A stretch of DNA of 5,944 nt. Source: Terriglobia bacterium (lineage in GTDB: Bacteria > Acidobacteriota > Terriglobia > UBA7540). The notes below the pieces were generated by a model. That model had not been told where the DNA came from and ran no database searches. It saw only the letters and a program-made list of their open reading frames with translations. The DNA is taken from contig JASHYZ010000273.1 of NCBI GenBank assembly GCA_030042795.1, positions 1 to 5,944 on the forward strand, given 5' to 3'. Each line of letters begins with the position of its first letter. The stretch's first letter is position 1. The position numbers were made by a program, and so were the translations under genes. Positions 1 through 5,091 of the stretch are shown here, one piece after another.

Positions 1-362
1 GGAAACTCCGAGACTCCTGAAAAAACGGCCAGCTTGCCAAGCTCGGCTGCTCCGCCGTTGCGATTTCCAGTCACCAGCCCATGAAAGCGCTCGAAAAGCC
101 CTTCAGCCTGCGCGCGTGTCTTGCCCTTCAGCGTCTCGGTGAGGATCGACGCCGAAGCAGTCGATATGGCGCATCCTGAGCCCCTGAAAGTGATATCGCC
201 AATTTGGTCACCGTTCATCCGCAGATAGAGGGTTAAGCGATCGCCACACAGCGGATTGTAGCCATCTGCATGCGTCGTAGCGTCTTCCAGCACCCGGAAG
301 TTCCGCGGCCGCTTGCTGTGGTCAAGAATTACTTCCTGATAGAGCCCACTCAGATCTGCCAT
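1..362 (-). CDS. sufU: SufU iron-sulfur cluster assembly protein (3' end outside window)
   Basis: Zinc-containing sulfurtransferase/scaffold that takes persulfide sulfur from SufS and passes it to the SufBCD complex in the cytoplasm. The first 120 residues are visible. The N-terminus (LYQEVILDHSKRPRNF) is typical of the IscU/SufU fold. The first metal-ligand motif NPLCGD gives Cys39 and Asp41, and GSGCAIS gives Cys64. The segment after it (about residues 80-110) fits the extra loop that separates SufU from IscU. The sequence leaves the window at SGVSEF, just before the point where the third ligand cysteine is expected. The start is ATG at 362, with AAGGAG at 371-376 and 8 nt spacing. It follows mop by 35 nt and is probably the distal gene of the suf operon seen here. 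No stop codon or frameshift appears in the visible part. Identification is firm at family level; activity cannot be judged without the third cysteine. Confidence 0.95.
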   Translation of the reverse strand, partial: MADLSGLYQEVILDHSKRPRNFRVLEDATTHADGYNPLCGDRLTLYLRMNGDQIGDITFRGSGCAISTASASILTETLKGKTRAQAEGLFERFHGLVTGNRNGGAAELGKLAVFSGVSEF

Positions 363-397
363 CGGCTTCACTCCTTAGTTCGAAGTCTGCTTCCCCG

Positions 398-607
398 TCA
401 GTCGTTTTTGGCGATCAGTACCTCGGTGGCCTTAATCAGCACCGTGACTTCGTCGCCCTTCTTGAGTTGCAGATCGTCGGCACTCCGCCGCGTGATGACT
501 GACTCGATGACGTTGTCGCCCACCTTTACGGCTACGTGGGTCGTCACCGGGCCGAGGATAATCTCCTCCACGTGGCCCTTCAATTGGTTCCGCGCACTGA
601 TTCTCAT
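398..607 (-). CDS. Mop/TOBE-domain molybdate-binding protein (molbindin-like)
   Basis: A 69-residue protein made of a single Mop (TOBE) domain. The N-terminal ISARNQLKGHVEEI, the central VITRRSADDLQLKKGDEV and the C-terminal IKATEVLIAK are the hallmark blocks of the molbindin family, and the length matches a single-domain member. Family members oligomerise and bind molybdate or tungstate oxyanions at subunit interfaces, acting in storage or homeostasis in the cytoplasm. ATG at 607 is preceded by GAAGGAA (612-618) with 4 nt spacing. It lies 22 nt after the phosphatase gene and 35 nt before sufU, so it is probably co-transcribed with them. No DNA-binding domain is present, so it is not a ModE regulator, and no ModABC transporter genes are in view. 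Why a molybdate binder sits inside a suf operon is not shown by the sequence; many molybdoenzymes also carry Fe-S clusters, which makes a shared supply role possible but speculative. Confidence 0.9.
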   Translation of the reverse strand: MRISARNQLKGHVEEIILGPVTTHVAVKVGDNVIESVITRRSADDLQLKKGDEVTVLIKATEVLIAKND

Positions 608-629
608 AAGGTTCCTTCGTTTCTATTAC

Positions 630-1154
630 TCACATCCGGGCGGACGCTGGCGCAACCTCACGTGCGAAGTGATTCACCCAATCTCGTTGCTCAGTTGTCT
701 CTGGAACCGGGCAGTGGCGTGCATGCTCAATCTCCTGAAAGGCGCTTTCGGCATCGGAACCTGCAGTCACGAGCAGACAGCTCGCGACCATCGCCGAACG
801 TCCCAAACCCTGGCGGCAGTGAAGGGCAACATTCTTACCCTTAGCCAGGTCCTGTTCGAGTTCCTGAATCAAACGCACAGCAACGGCTCGATCGGACGGC
901 ACGGAGCGGTCCTCGATAGGAAACGACATGAAGGCCACGCCGCTCGCTTCGCAGAGTGGTGCCTCGTCTTCGAGACCCAAGGCTCTCTCTTCCTCCATGG
1001 TCAAGAACGAAACGACCTTATTAATGCCGGATGTCTTCCACGCTTCGATCTCCTCGCGCAGCCAGTCGTTTCCACGCGGCCGCGCAGCAATCGCGAGCTT
1101 GCCCTGCCAAGGGCCATCGATCCAGTAGAGGTTTGGCCTCATTTCGATTCCCAA
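630..1154 (-). CDS. Dual-specificity/tyrosine phosphatase family protein
   Basis: A 174-residue cytoplasmic protein of the cysteine-dependent phosphatase superfamily. The P-loop HCRQGLGRS (residues 112-120) matches HCxxGxGR[ST], with nucleophile Cys113 and phosphate-binding Arg119. Asp82 in the loop FPIEDRSVPS is the likely general acid. There is no signal peptide or membrane segment. I chose the TTG start at 1154 because a perfect AGGAGG (1160-1165) stands 5 nt upstream. The in-frame ATG at 1142 would be 17 nt from that site and loses only four residues. The gene begins 20 nt after the ParB-like gene and ends 22 nt before mop. The substrate is unknown: family members act on phosphotyrosine, phosphoserine/threonine or small phosphorylated molecules. 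The fold and catalytic residues are well supported; any link to Fe-S assembly is inference from position only. Confidence 0.88.
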   Translation of the reverse strand: MGIEMRPNLYWIDGPWQGKLAIAARPRGNDWLREEIEAWKTSGINKVVSFLTMEEERALGLEDEAPLCEASGVAFMSFPIEDRSVPSDRAVAVRLIQELEQDLAKGKNVALHCRQGLGRSAMVASCLLVTAGSDAESAFQEIEHARHCPVPETTEQRDWVNHFAREVAPASARM

Positions 1155-1159
1155 CCGTG

Positions 1160-1165
1160 CCTCCT
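1160..1165 (-). promoter_or_regulatory. Ribosome-binding site that fixes a TTG start
   Basis: Minus strand reads AGGAGG then CACGG then TTG. This full anti-Shine-Dalgarno match is correctly spaced (5 nt) for TTG at 1154 and too far (17 nt) from the first ATG at 1142, so it decides the phosphatase start. Confidence 0.7.
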
Positions 1166-1174
1166 GCCGAAGGG

Positions 1175-1387
1175 TCAGTCCACGCGAGAAACAGTCTCGC
1201 GCGGCAGCGAGTTCACATCAACACCCCTGTCACGGAGGATCTTGATGCGATGGTGACCGTCAAGAATTGTGCCGTCCGGACGAACCTTTAATGAGTCCTT
1301 CTGTCCCGGCAGAAGAGAGAGCTGGAGGGTCTCCGTTGTCCAATGCTCCATCACCTTCAACTTCGCCCGGCTGAGGGCGCCATCCAT
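1175..1387 (-). CDS. Small ParB-like (ParB/Srx-type) domain protein
   Basis: About 70 residues if started at ATG 1387. The body reads GQKDSLKVRPDG then TILDGHHRIKILRDRGVDV. The I-x-DGHHR-x-x-x-L pattern (DGHHR at residues 43-47) resembles the GxxR core of ParB/sulfiredoxin-like N-terminal domains. The rest of a ParB protein (helix-turn-helix, dimerisation domain) is absent, so this is a stand-alone mini-domain and not a chromosome-partition ParB. The start is uncertain. ATG 1387 has no clear ribosome-binding site. ATG 1351 (58 residues, MEHWTTETL) has GAAGG almost touching it. The frame stays open back to TTG 1489 inside sufS, which is less likely. The conserved-looking part begins near MEHW, so all choices keep the domain. 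It is followed 20 nt later by the phosphatase gene, and the two may be a functional pair. Function is unknown. Confidence 0.7.
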   Translation of the reverse strand: MDGALSRAKLKVMEHWTTETLQLSLLPGQKDSLKVRPDGTILDGHHRIKILRDRGVDVNSLPRETVSRVD

Positions 1388-1451
1388 GTGCAAGGGCTTC
1401 AGCGTTGACTGCACGTTGTCCCGCTCGTCGGTCACAGCATCCACCCAACCG

Positions 1452-2744
1452 CTAGCCCAAAAGTTCCTTCGCCTTCTCCACTGCCTCAACTAAACGGTTC
1501 ACTTCCTCGCGCGTATTGTAGAAGGCGAACGAGGCGCGCGCAGTGGCGGGCACGCCGAACCGATGCATCAGCGGCTCGGCGCAATGATGGCCGGTGCGAA
1601 TGGCCACGCCCTCCTGGTCAAGCACGGTCCCAAGATCGTGCGGGTGGATTCCCTCAATAACAAAGGAGATCACCGCGGCTTTTTCCCGCGCCGTACCGAT
1701 AATCCGCAACCCACTCACCTGCGAGAGGCGCCTGGTGGCATAAGCGAGCAGATCGTGCTCACAGTGGCCGATGTTTTCCAGGCCCAATGCGTTCACGTAA
1801 TCGATGGCCGCGCCGAAGCCGATGGTGGCGCCGATGTTCGGGGTGCCCGCCTCAAACTTGTACGGAATCGCGTTATAGAGCGTCTTTTCGAACGAGACGG
1901 TGCGGATCATGTCGCCCCCACCTTGATAAGGCGGCAGCGCCTCCAGCCAGCTCGATTTCCCGTACAGCACTCCCACGCCGGTGGGCCCGAACAGCTTGTG
2001 ACTCGAGAGCGTATAGAAGTCACAGTCGAGGTCCTGAATGTCGATACGCAGATGCGGGGCGGCCTGCGCTCCGTCCACCAGCACCGGGATTTCGCGAGCG
2101 TGCGCAGCCGCAACGATACGCTTCAAGGGATTGATGGTGCCCAGCACGTTCGAGACGTGCGCCACCGAAACCAGCTTGGTGCGCGGATCCAGCAGCTTTT
2201 CGAATTCCTCCCAAATCAGCTCGCCTGCGTCATTGATGGGCGCCACGCGCAACGCGATGCCCTTTTCGTCCCGCAGAATTTGCCAGGGCACAATGTTGGA
2301 GTGGTGCTCCATGGCGGTGATCACAACTTCGTCACCCGGCTGCAGCAGTTTGCGGCCGAAACCGCTAGCCACCAGGTTCAACGCCTCCGTGGTGCCCCTT
2401 ACAAAGACAATTTCATGTACCTCGCGCGCGTTCAGAAGGCGCTGCACTTTAGCCCGCACTTCTTCGTACTTCCGCGTGGCACGCTCGCTGAGCTCATGCA
2501 CGCCCCGGTGAACATTGGCGCAATCGTAAAGATAGAAATCTCGCTCAGCATTGATCACGCTCATCGGCTTCTGGCTGGTGGCAGCGTTATCGAGATAGAC
2601 GAGGGGTTTGCCGTGTACGCGCTGATTCAAAATGGGGAAGTCCTGGCGGATGCGCTCAACGTCGAACTCTTCGGCCGCGTTCGTCTGTTCATCTGGGTGG
2701 TTGCCCACCCGGCCTAACATTTCCTGTGCCGCTGCGCTTGCCAT
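1452..2744 (-). CDS. sufS: SufS cysteine desulfurase (PLP-dependent, class II)
   Basis: Removes sulfur from L-cysteine, leaving alanine and an enzyme persulfide that SufU collects for Fe-S assembly. At 430 residues it is slightly longer than the usual ~405-410; the excess is an N-terminal extension of about 25 residues before DFPILNQRVHGKPLVYLDNA. PLP-site features include MEHHSN (145-150), Asp224 and Gln227 in VDGAQ, and the Schiff-base Lys250 in SSHK. The persulfide-forming Cys388 lies in RTGHHCAEP, the motif of the SufS (not IscS) branch. The end FAFYNTREEVNRLVEAV is typical. ATG at 2744 has AGGAGG 4 nt upstream (2749-2754). It follows the coiled-coil gene by 22 nt. Its usual partner sufU is downstream but separated by three unrelated genes. 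All catalytic residues are intact, so it is expected to be active. Confidence 0.97.
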   Translation of the reverse strand: MASAAAQEMLGRVGNHPDEQTNAAEEFDVERIRQDFPILNQRVHGKPLVYLDNAATSQKPMSVINAERDFYLYDCANVHRGVHELSERATRKYEEVRAKVQRLLNAREVHEIVFVRGTTEALNLVASGFGRKLLQPGDEVVITAMEHHSNIVPWQILRDEKGIALRVAPINDAGELIWEEFEKLLDPRTKLVSVAHVSNVLGTINPLKRIVAAAHAREIPVLVDGAQAAPHLRIDIQDLDCDFYTLSSHKLFGPTGVGVLYGKSSWLEALPPYQGGGDMIRTVSFEKTLYNAIPYKFEAGTPNIGATIGFGAAIDYVNALGLENIGHCEHDLLAYATRRLSQVSGLRIIGTAREKAAVISFVIEGIHPHDLGTVLDQEGVAIRTGHHCAEPLMHRFGVPATARASFAFYNTREEVNRLVEAVEKAKELLG

Positions 2745-2766
2745 CGTGCCTCCTAACCACCGTGTA

Positions 2767-3117
2767 CTATCTTTGTCCGCGTCCGTTCGATTCCAGTCCT
2801 CGAATGAAACGATCCATGCGCTCGAACAAACGCTCTGCCAACGATTCCATCGTTTCCATTCTCCCTGTCAGACGATCCACCCTCTCCGTTAGCTGCTCGA
2901 TGGCTTCGGCCATGTGCGTCACGGCTGTCTGCATGGAGATCATGCCGTTGGCCAAGCTCTCGATGGCCCGCCCATGGCGATTCAGGATGTCCTCGTGGCG
3001 GTCGAGAATCGCGTCATGTCGTGCAATGGCCTGTTCGATGCGGCCCAAGAGGTGGCCTTGCACCACCTGGTTGTCACTGAGAGTCTCAAGCGTTTTCTGG
3101 ATGTCCTGAAGTTCCAC
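2767..3117 (-). CDS. Small coiled-coil protein of unknown function
   Basis: A 116-residue, highly charged, cysteine-free protein with no signal peptide or membrane span. I do not recognise a named family. Nearly the whole length shows heptad spacing of hydrophobic residues. Within it an Arg-His pair recurs every seven residues at 33-34, 40-41 and 47-48 (ARHDAIL, DRHEDIL, NRHGRAI), and the C-terminal half continues as IEQLTERVDRLTGRMETM. It is probably a rod-like homo-oligomer. The start is taken as GTG 3117, 2 nt after the sufD stop, with GGAGGAA (3129-3135) inside the end of sufD and 11 nt spacing, so translation is probably coupled to sufD. sufS begins 22 nt after it. The uninterrupted frame, start signal and tight packing argue it is a real gene. 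A scaffold or adaptor role in Suf assembly is only a positional guess. Confidence 0.72.
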   Translation of the reverse strand: MELQDIQKTLETLSDNQVVQGHLLGRIEQAIARHDAILDRHEDILNRHGRAIESLANGMISMQTAVTHMAEAIEQLTERVDRLTGRMETMESLAERLFERMDRFIRGLESNGRGQR

Positions 3118-3119
3118 GG

Positions 3120-4577
3120 CTATCCTACTTCCTCCAGCGAACTCATTCGACCAGCGCCATCATCTTTACTCACGGTGCTCCCCGCCTGCCCCAGCCGTGC
3201 GGCCAAGTTCTGCCGCAAGCTTGCGCGCAGCGGCTCAAACTTAATGCGGTCCAGAATGTCGTTGGCGAAAGCTTGAATCAGCAGACTACGCGCCTCGTCG
3301 AGCCCGATGCCGCGCGAGCGCAGGTAGAACACCGCCTCAGGATCGATCTGTCCGATGGTGGCCCCGTGCGTGCACTTCACATCGTCGGCGTAGATTTCGA
3401 GCTGCGGCTTGGTGTTGATGGTGGCGTTCTCCGAAAGCAGCAGATTCTTATTGCTCTGTTTCGAGTCCGTCTTCTGTGCATCCTTTCGTACCGCGATCTT
3501 GCCGTTAAAGACGCCGCCTGCGTGCCCGTCCAGCACACCTTTGTAGACCTCGCGGCTGGAGCAGTGAGGCTTGGCATGATCGATGAGCGTGTGATTGTCC
3601 ACGTGCTGATGCCCGCTGATCACGTAGAGGCCGTGTAGCAGGGCTTCGGCGCCCTCGCCGTTCAGAACCGCGCGCGCTTCTTCACGGTCGAGCGAACTCC
3701 CGAGAGAAATCGTATGCGTGGTGACGCTGGAAGACCGGGCTTGCTCCACTTGCAGGATGCCCACATGGTATCCGCCGGTGCCTTCGTCCTGGATGCGCGT
3801 GTAGTCCACCACAGCATTCTCGCCCGCTACAAGTTCCGTAACGGCATTCTTGAAGTAGGGATGACCCGGCAGCCCGACGTGCAATTCAACGAAACTTGCT
3901 TTCGCCCCTGCACCCACCAGGATGAGATTGCGGGGATGGGTCATGTGCGGCCTCACTGCAGGCGTGGATACGAAGACCAGGATAATCAACTTCTCCACCT
4001 GGGTATTCGGCTTGACCTCGATAAACGCTCCGTCCTCGAACAAGGCGGTGTTCAAGGCCACAAAGCTGTGGTCCTGATAACTCGCATAGCGCGTAAGGTG
4101 CCGTTCAAGCTGCGGGGTCTCGCCGGCCAGCGCCTCGCTAAGGCTTTCAATCCGCACACCCTTGAATGCCGTCTGCCACTCGTTGCCAGTGCGGCCATGG
4201 TACCGGTCTCCGGCCCGCGCGCTGAACTCCGGGACGAAGGTTCCGTTCACGAAAAAGAGCGCCTGACCGTCAAAAGCCCCGGGCATCAGCCAGGGGTGCG
4301 CCCGGCCAATGATGCCATCAATTACCTGGTGGGTGACTTCGCCACCGGCATTTGCCGCCAGCGGCTCGGGCGCAGTGAACGGCGTCGCCGCCAGCTTCGA
4401 AACGTTAGTAAACCGCCACTCCTCGTTCTTAGTCGTGGGGAACCCTAGATCGCCGAAGCGGTCCATGGCCGCGCGGCGGATGCCGCCTAGCCAAGACGGC
4501 TCACGAGCCTCCCTTTCCCTGCTCAGCGCCGCGAAGCGTTTGAAGTAGAGATCTTGCCTTTCTTGAACGGCGATCAT
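3120..4577 (-). CDS. sufD: SufD, Fe-S cluster assembly scaffold subunit
   Basis: Partner of SufB and SufC in the SufBC2D complex that builds and releases clusters; SufD pairs with SufB and is needed for iron acquisition. At 485 residues it is somewhat longer than many SufD proteins (about 420-450). The N-terminal helical part holds LGFPTTKNEEWRFTN (44-58), a SufD hallmark. The beta-helix core runs roughly 170-420 and ends in KNLLLSENATINTKPQLEIY and DVKCTHGATIGQID; His404 of CTHGAT corresponds to the functional SufD histidine of the family. The C-terminal RSRGIGLDEARSLLIQAFA helical motif is present, followed by a variable tail of about 35 residues. ATG at 4577 has AAGGAG at 4590-4595 with a long 12-nt spacing. 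Instead of following sufC directly, it is preceded by a 514-bp repeat-rich gap, so it may have its own promoter. The coiled-coil gene starts 2 nt after its stop. Confidence 0.96.
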   Translation of the reverse strand: MIAVQERQDLYFKRFAALSREREAREPSWLGGIRRAAMDRFGDLGFPTTKNEEWRFTNVSKLAATPFTAPEPLAANAGGEVTHQVIDGIIGRAHPWLMPGAFDGQALFFVNGTFVPEFSARAGDRYHGRTGNEWQTAFKGVRIESLSEALAGETPQLERHLTRYASYQDHSFVALNTALFEDGAFIEVKPNTQVEKLIILVFVSTPAVRPHMTHPRNLILVGAGAKASFVELHVGLPGHPYFKNAVTELVAGENAVVDYTRIQDEGTGGYHVGILQVEQARSSSVTTHTISLGSSLDREEARAVLNGEGAEALLHGLYVISGHQHVDNHTLIDHAKPHCSSREVYKGVLDGHAGGVFNGKIAVRKDAQKTDSKQSNKNLLLSENATINTKPQLEIYADDVKCTHGATIGQIDPEAVFYLRSRGIGLDEARSLLIQAFANDILDRIKFEPLRASLRQNLAARLGQAGSTVSKDDGAGRMSSLEEVG

Positions 4578-4630
4578 GCGAACTGAGCGCTCCTTAGTTC
4601 ATTCTCCGAGATAAATTTGCAAGTCACTCG

Positions 4631-4657
4631 CCATCAATAACATTCCGGCTTCGTTTG
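4631..4657 (-). repeat. 27-bp dispersed repeat, copy 1
   Basis: Plus strand consensus is CCATCAATAACATTCC then GGCTTCGTTTG. Compared with copies at 4809-4835 and 4933-4959, most positions are identical. On the minus strand it reads through in one frame as NEAGMLLM, as does copy 2 (NEARMLLM), which hints at a decayed coding origin or a common repeat unit. Confidence 0.75.
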
Positions 4658-4685
4658 AGAGACGGAGTATGGCTTCCACCATCGT

Positions 4686-4697
4686 GTTTACGTAAAC
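4686..4697. promoter_or_regulatory. Perfect palindrome GTTTACGTAAAC, copy 1 (putative operator)
   Basis: A 12-bp perfect palindrome, extended to 14 bp by flanking T and A (4685, 4698). The identical core recurs at 4707-4718, exactly 21 bp away, which puts both on the same DNA face. It lies about 110 bp upstream of the sufD start. A dimeric regulator binding twice is plausible; the regulator is unknown, and the motif is not one I can assign to Fur, IscR or SufR. Confidence 0.5.
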
Positions 4698-4706
4698 AAG
4701 CCCGGT

Positions 4707-4718
4707 GTTTACGTAAAC
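4707..4718. promoter_or_regulatory. Perfect palindrome GTTTACGTAAAC, copy 2 (putative operator)
   Basis: Identical to the 12-bp core at 4686-4697. The direct repeat includes two more bases on the left (GTGTTTACGTAAAC at 4684-4697 and 4705-4718). Flanking GCCC and GGGC (4700-4703, 4719-4722) could close an imperfect hairpin around this copy. Confidence 0.5.
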
Positions 4719-4721
4719 GGG

Positions 4722-4746
4722 CCGGATGGGGACTGCCCCAGACCGG
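4722..4746. other. GC-rich hairpin
   Basis: CCGG (4722-4725) and TGGGG (4727-4731) pair with CCCCA (4736-4740) and CCGG (4743-4746) around an ACTG loop, with a small internal mismatch. No T-run follows on either strand, so it is not a standard intrinsic terminator. It adjoins the twin palindromes. Confidence 0.45.
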
Positions 4747-4808
4747 TGCGGCAGAAAAGGGGAAGCAAACGTTGGTTCCGCGGCTGACATAAAGTTCCAT
4801 CTCCTTAG

Positions 4809-4835
4809 GCATCAACAACATTCTGGCTTCGTTCG
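4809..4835 (-). repeat. 27-bp dispersed repeat, copy 2
   Basis: Reads GCATCAACAACATTCT then GGCTTCGTTCG on the plus strand, differing from copy 1 at four positions. It is 178 bp from copy 1 (start to start). Confidence 0.75.
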
Positions 4836-4932
4836 CCGACAAAAGGCGCTACCGTCGAGCCTCTGCTGGCCCAATCGGAACATCGCATCTTTCGTCTTGG
4901 AGAACTTCCGAGTCATTTTGCTAAGCCCTTCT

Positions 4933-4959
4933 CCATCAATTACATTCCGGCTTTGTTCG
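4933..4959 (-). repeat. 27-bp dispersed repeat, copy 3
   Basis: Reads CCATCAATTACATTCC then GGCTTTGTTCG on the plus strand. It is 124 bp from copy 2. In the frame used by copies 1 and 2 it has a stop codon, so any coding role is lost here. Weak similarity to copy 1 continues for about 15 bp on the left (TTTGC, AAG, C-rich). Confidence 0.72.
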
Positions 4960-4981
4960 CCCGGTCTGACACCTGATACCT

Positions 4982-5017
4982 AGTGTAATGTCCCAACAAA
5001 TAGCTGGACATTACACT
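4982..5017. repeat. Perfect 12-bp inverted repeat with 12-nt loop
   Basis: AGTGTAATGTCC (4982-4993) is the exact reverse complement of GGACATTACACT (5006-5017). The hairpin lies about 75 bp after the sufC stop. No T-run follows on the minus strand, so a rho-independent terminator is unlikely; it may slow 3' exonucleases, protect the sufC message, or be a transposon-type terminal repeat remnant. Confidence 0.75.
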
Positions 5018-5079
5018 GGTCCCCAAAACACAGCACTTAACGTGCTTGACGTGGCTACTTGGCTGTACATCTAAATCCT

Positions 5080-5091
5080 GGACACTACACA
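5080..5091 (+). repeat. Degenerate third copy of the inverted-repeat arm
   Basis: GGACACTACACA matches GGACATTACACT (5006-5017) at 10 of 12 positions and in the same orientation. It abuts the sufC stop codon (5092-5094). Confidence 0.6.

Larger units (their letters stand above)
4578..5091. other. 514-bp repeat-rich gap between sufC and sufD
   Basis: No convincing gene lies here. Short open frames exist (for example 4599-4790 and 4624-4842 on the minus strand) but overlap each other, run through the repeats and palindromes, and resemble no family I know. Contents from high to low coordinate: a repeat arm beside the sufC stop, a 5-bp hairpin (5032-5046), a perfect 12-bp inverted repeat (4982-5017), three copies of a 27-bp repeat, a GC hairpin (4722-4746), and two 12-bp palindromes (4686-4718). 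No rRNA, tRNA or riboswitch is recognisable. A weak minus-strand promoter-like pair, TTGATG (4632-4637) and TTATCT (4609-4614) with 17 nt between, precedes sufD; it is not strong enough to call alone. Confidence 0.8.

Noticed and set aside
270..1256. Long plus-strand open frame (328 codons) opposite mop, the phosphatase and the ParB-like gene
   Set aside because: No recognisable domain, low-complexity arginine/serine-rich product, and it overlaps three minus-strand genes with clear family motifs.
1388..1489. Longer ParB-like protein starting at TTG 1489 inside sufS
   Set aside because: The extra N-terminus is an arginine/tryptophan-rich readout of sufS DNA in another frame and has no ribosome-binding site properly placed.
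1563..2717. Plus-strand open frame of 384 codons opposite sufS
   Set aside because: An antisense shadow of a highly conserved enzyme gene; the product has no family features.
3714..4448. Plus-strand open frame of 244 codons opposite sufD
   Set aside because: Antisense shadow; its product matches nothing I recognise and sufD is intact on the other strand.
4609..4637. Minus-strand promoter for sufD: TTGATG, 17 nt, TTATCT
   Set aside because: Weak match to the -35/-10 consensus, and TTGATG belongs to the 27-bp repeat, so it recurs without a nearby -10. Mentioned only within the gap entry.
4599..4842. Two overlapping short minus-strand open frames in the sufC-sufD gap (63 and 72 codons)
   Set aside because: They overlap in different frames and are built from the 27-bp repeats, the palindromes (giving VYVNT twice) and a hairpin; no homology and composition unlike the real genes.
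4631..4959. Possible CRISPR array from the three repeats
   Set aside because: Only three imperfect copies with unequal, overlong gaps and no cas genes.
4982..5017. Inverted repeat as the sufC intrinsic terminator
   Set aside because: The stem is AT/GC mixed and no T-run follows on the minus strand; the opposite strand has no gene to terminate.
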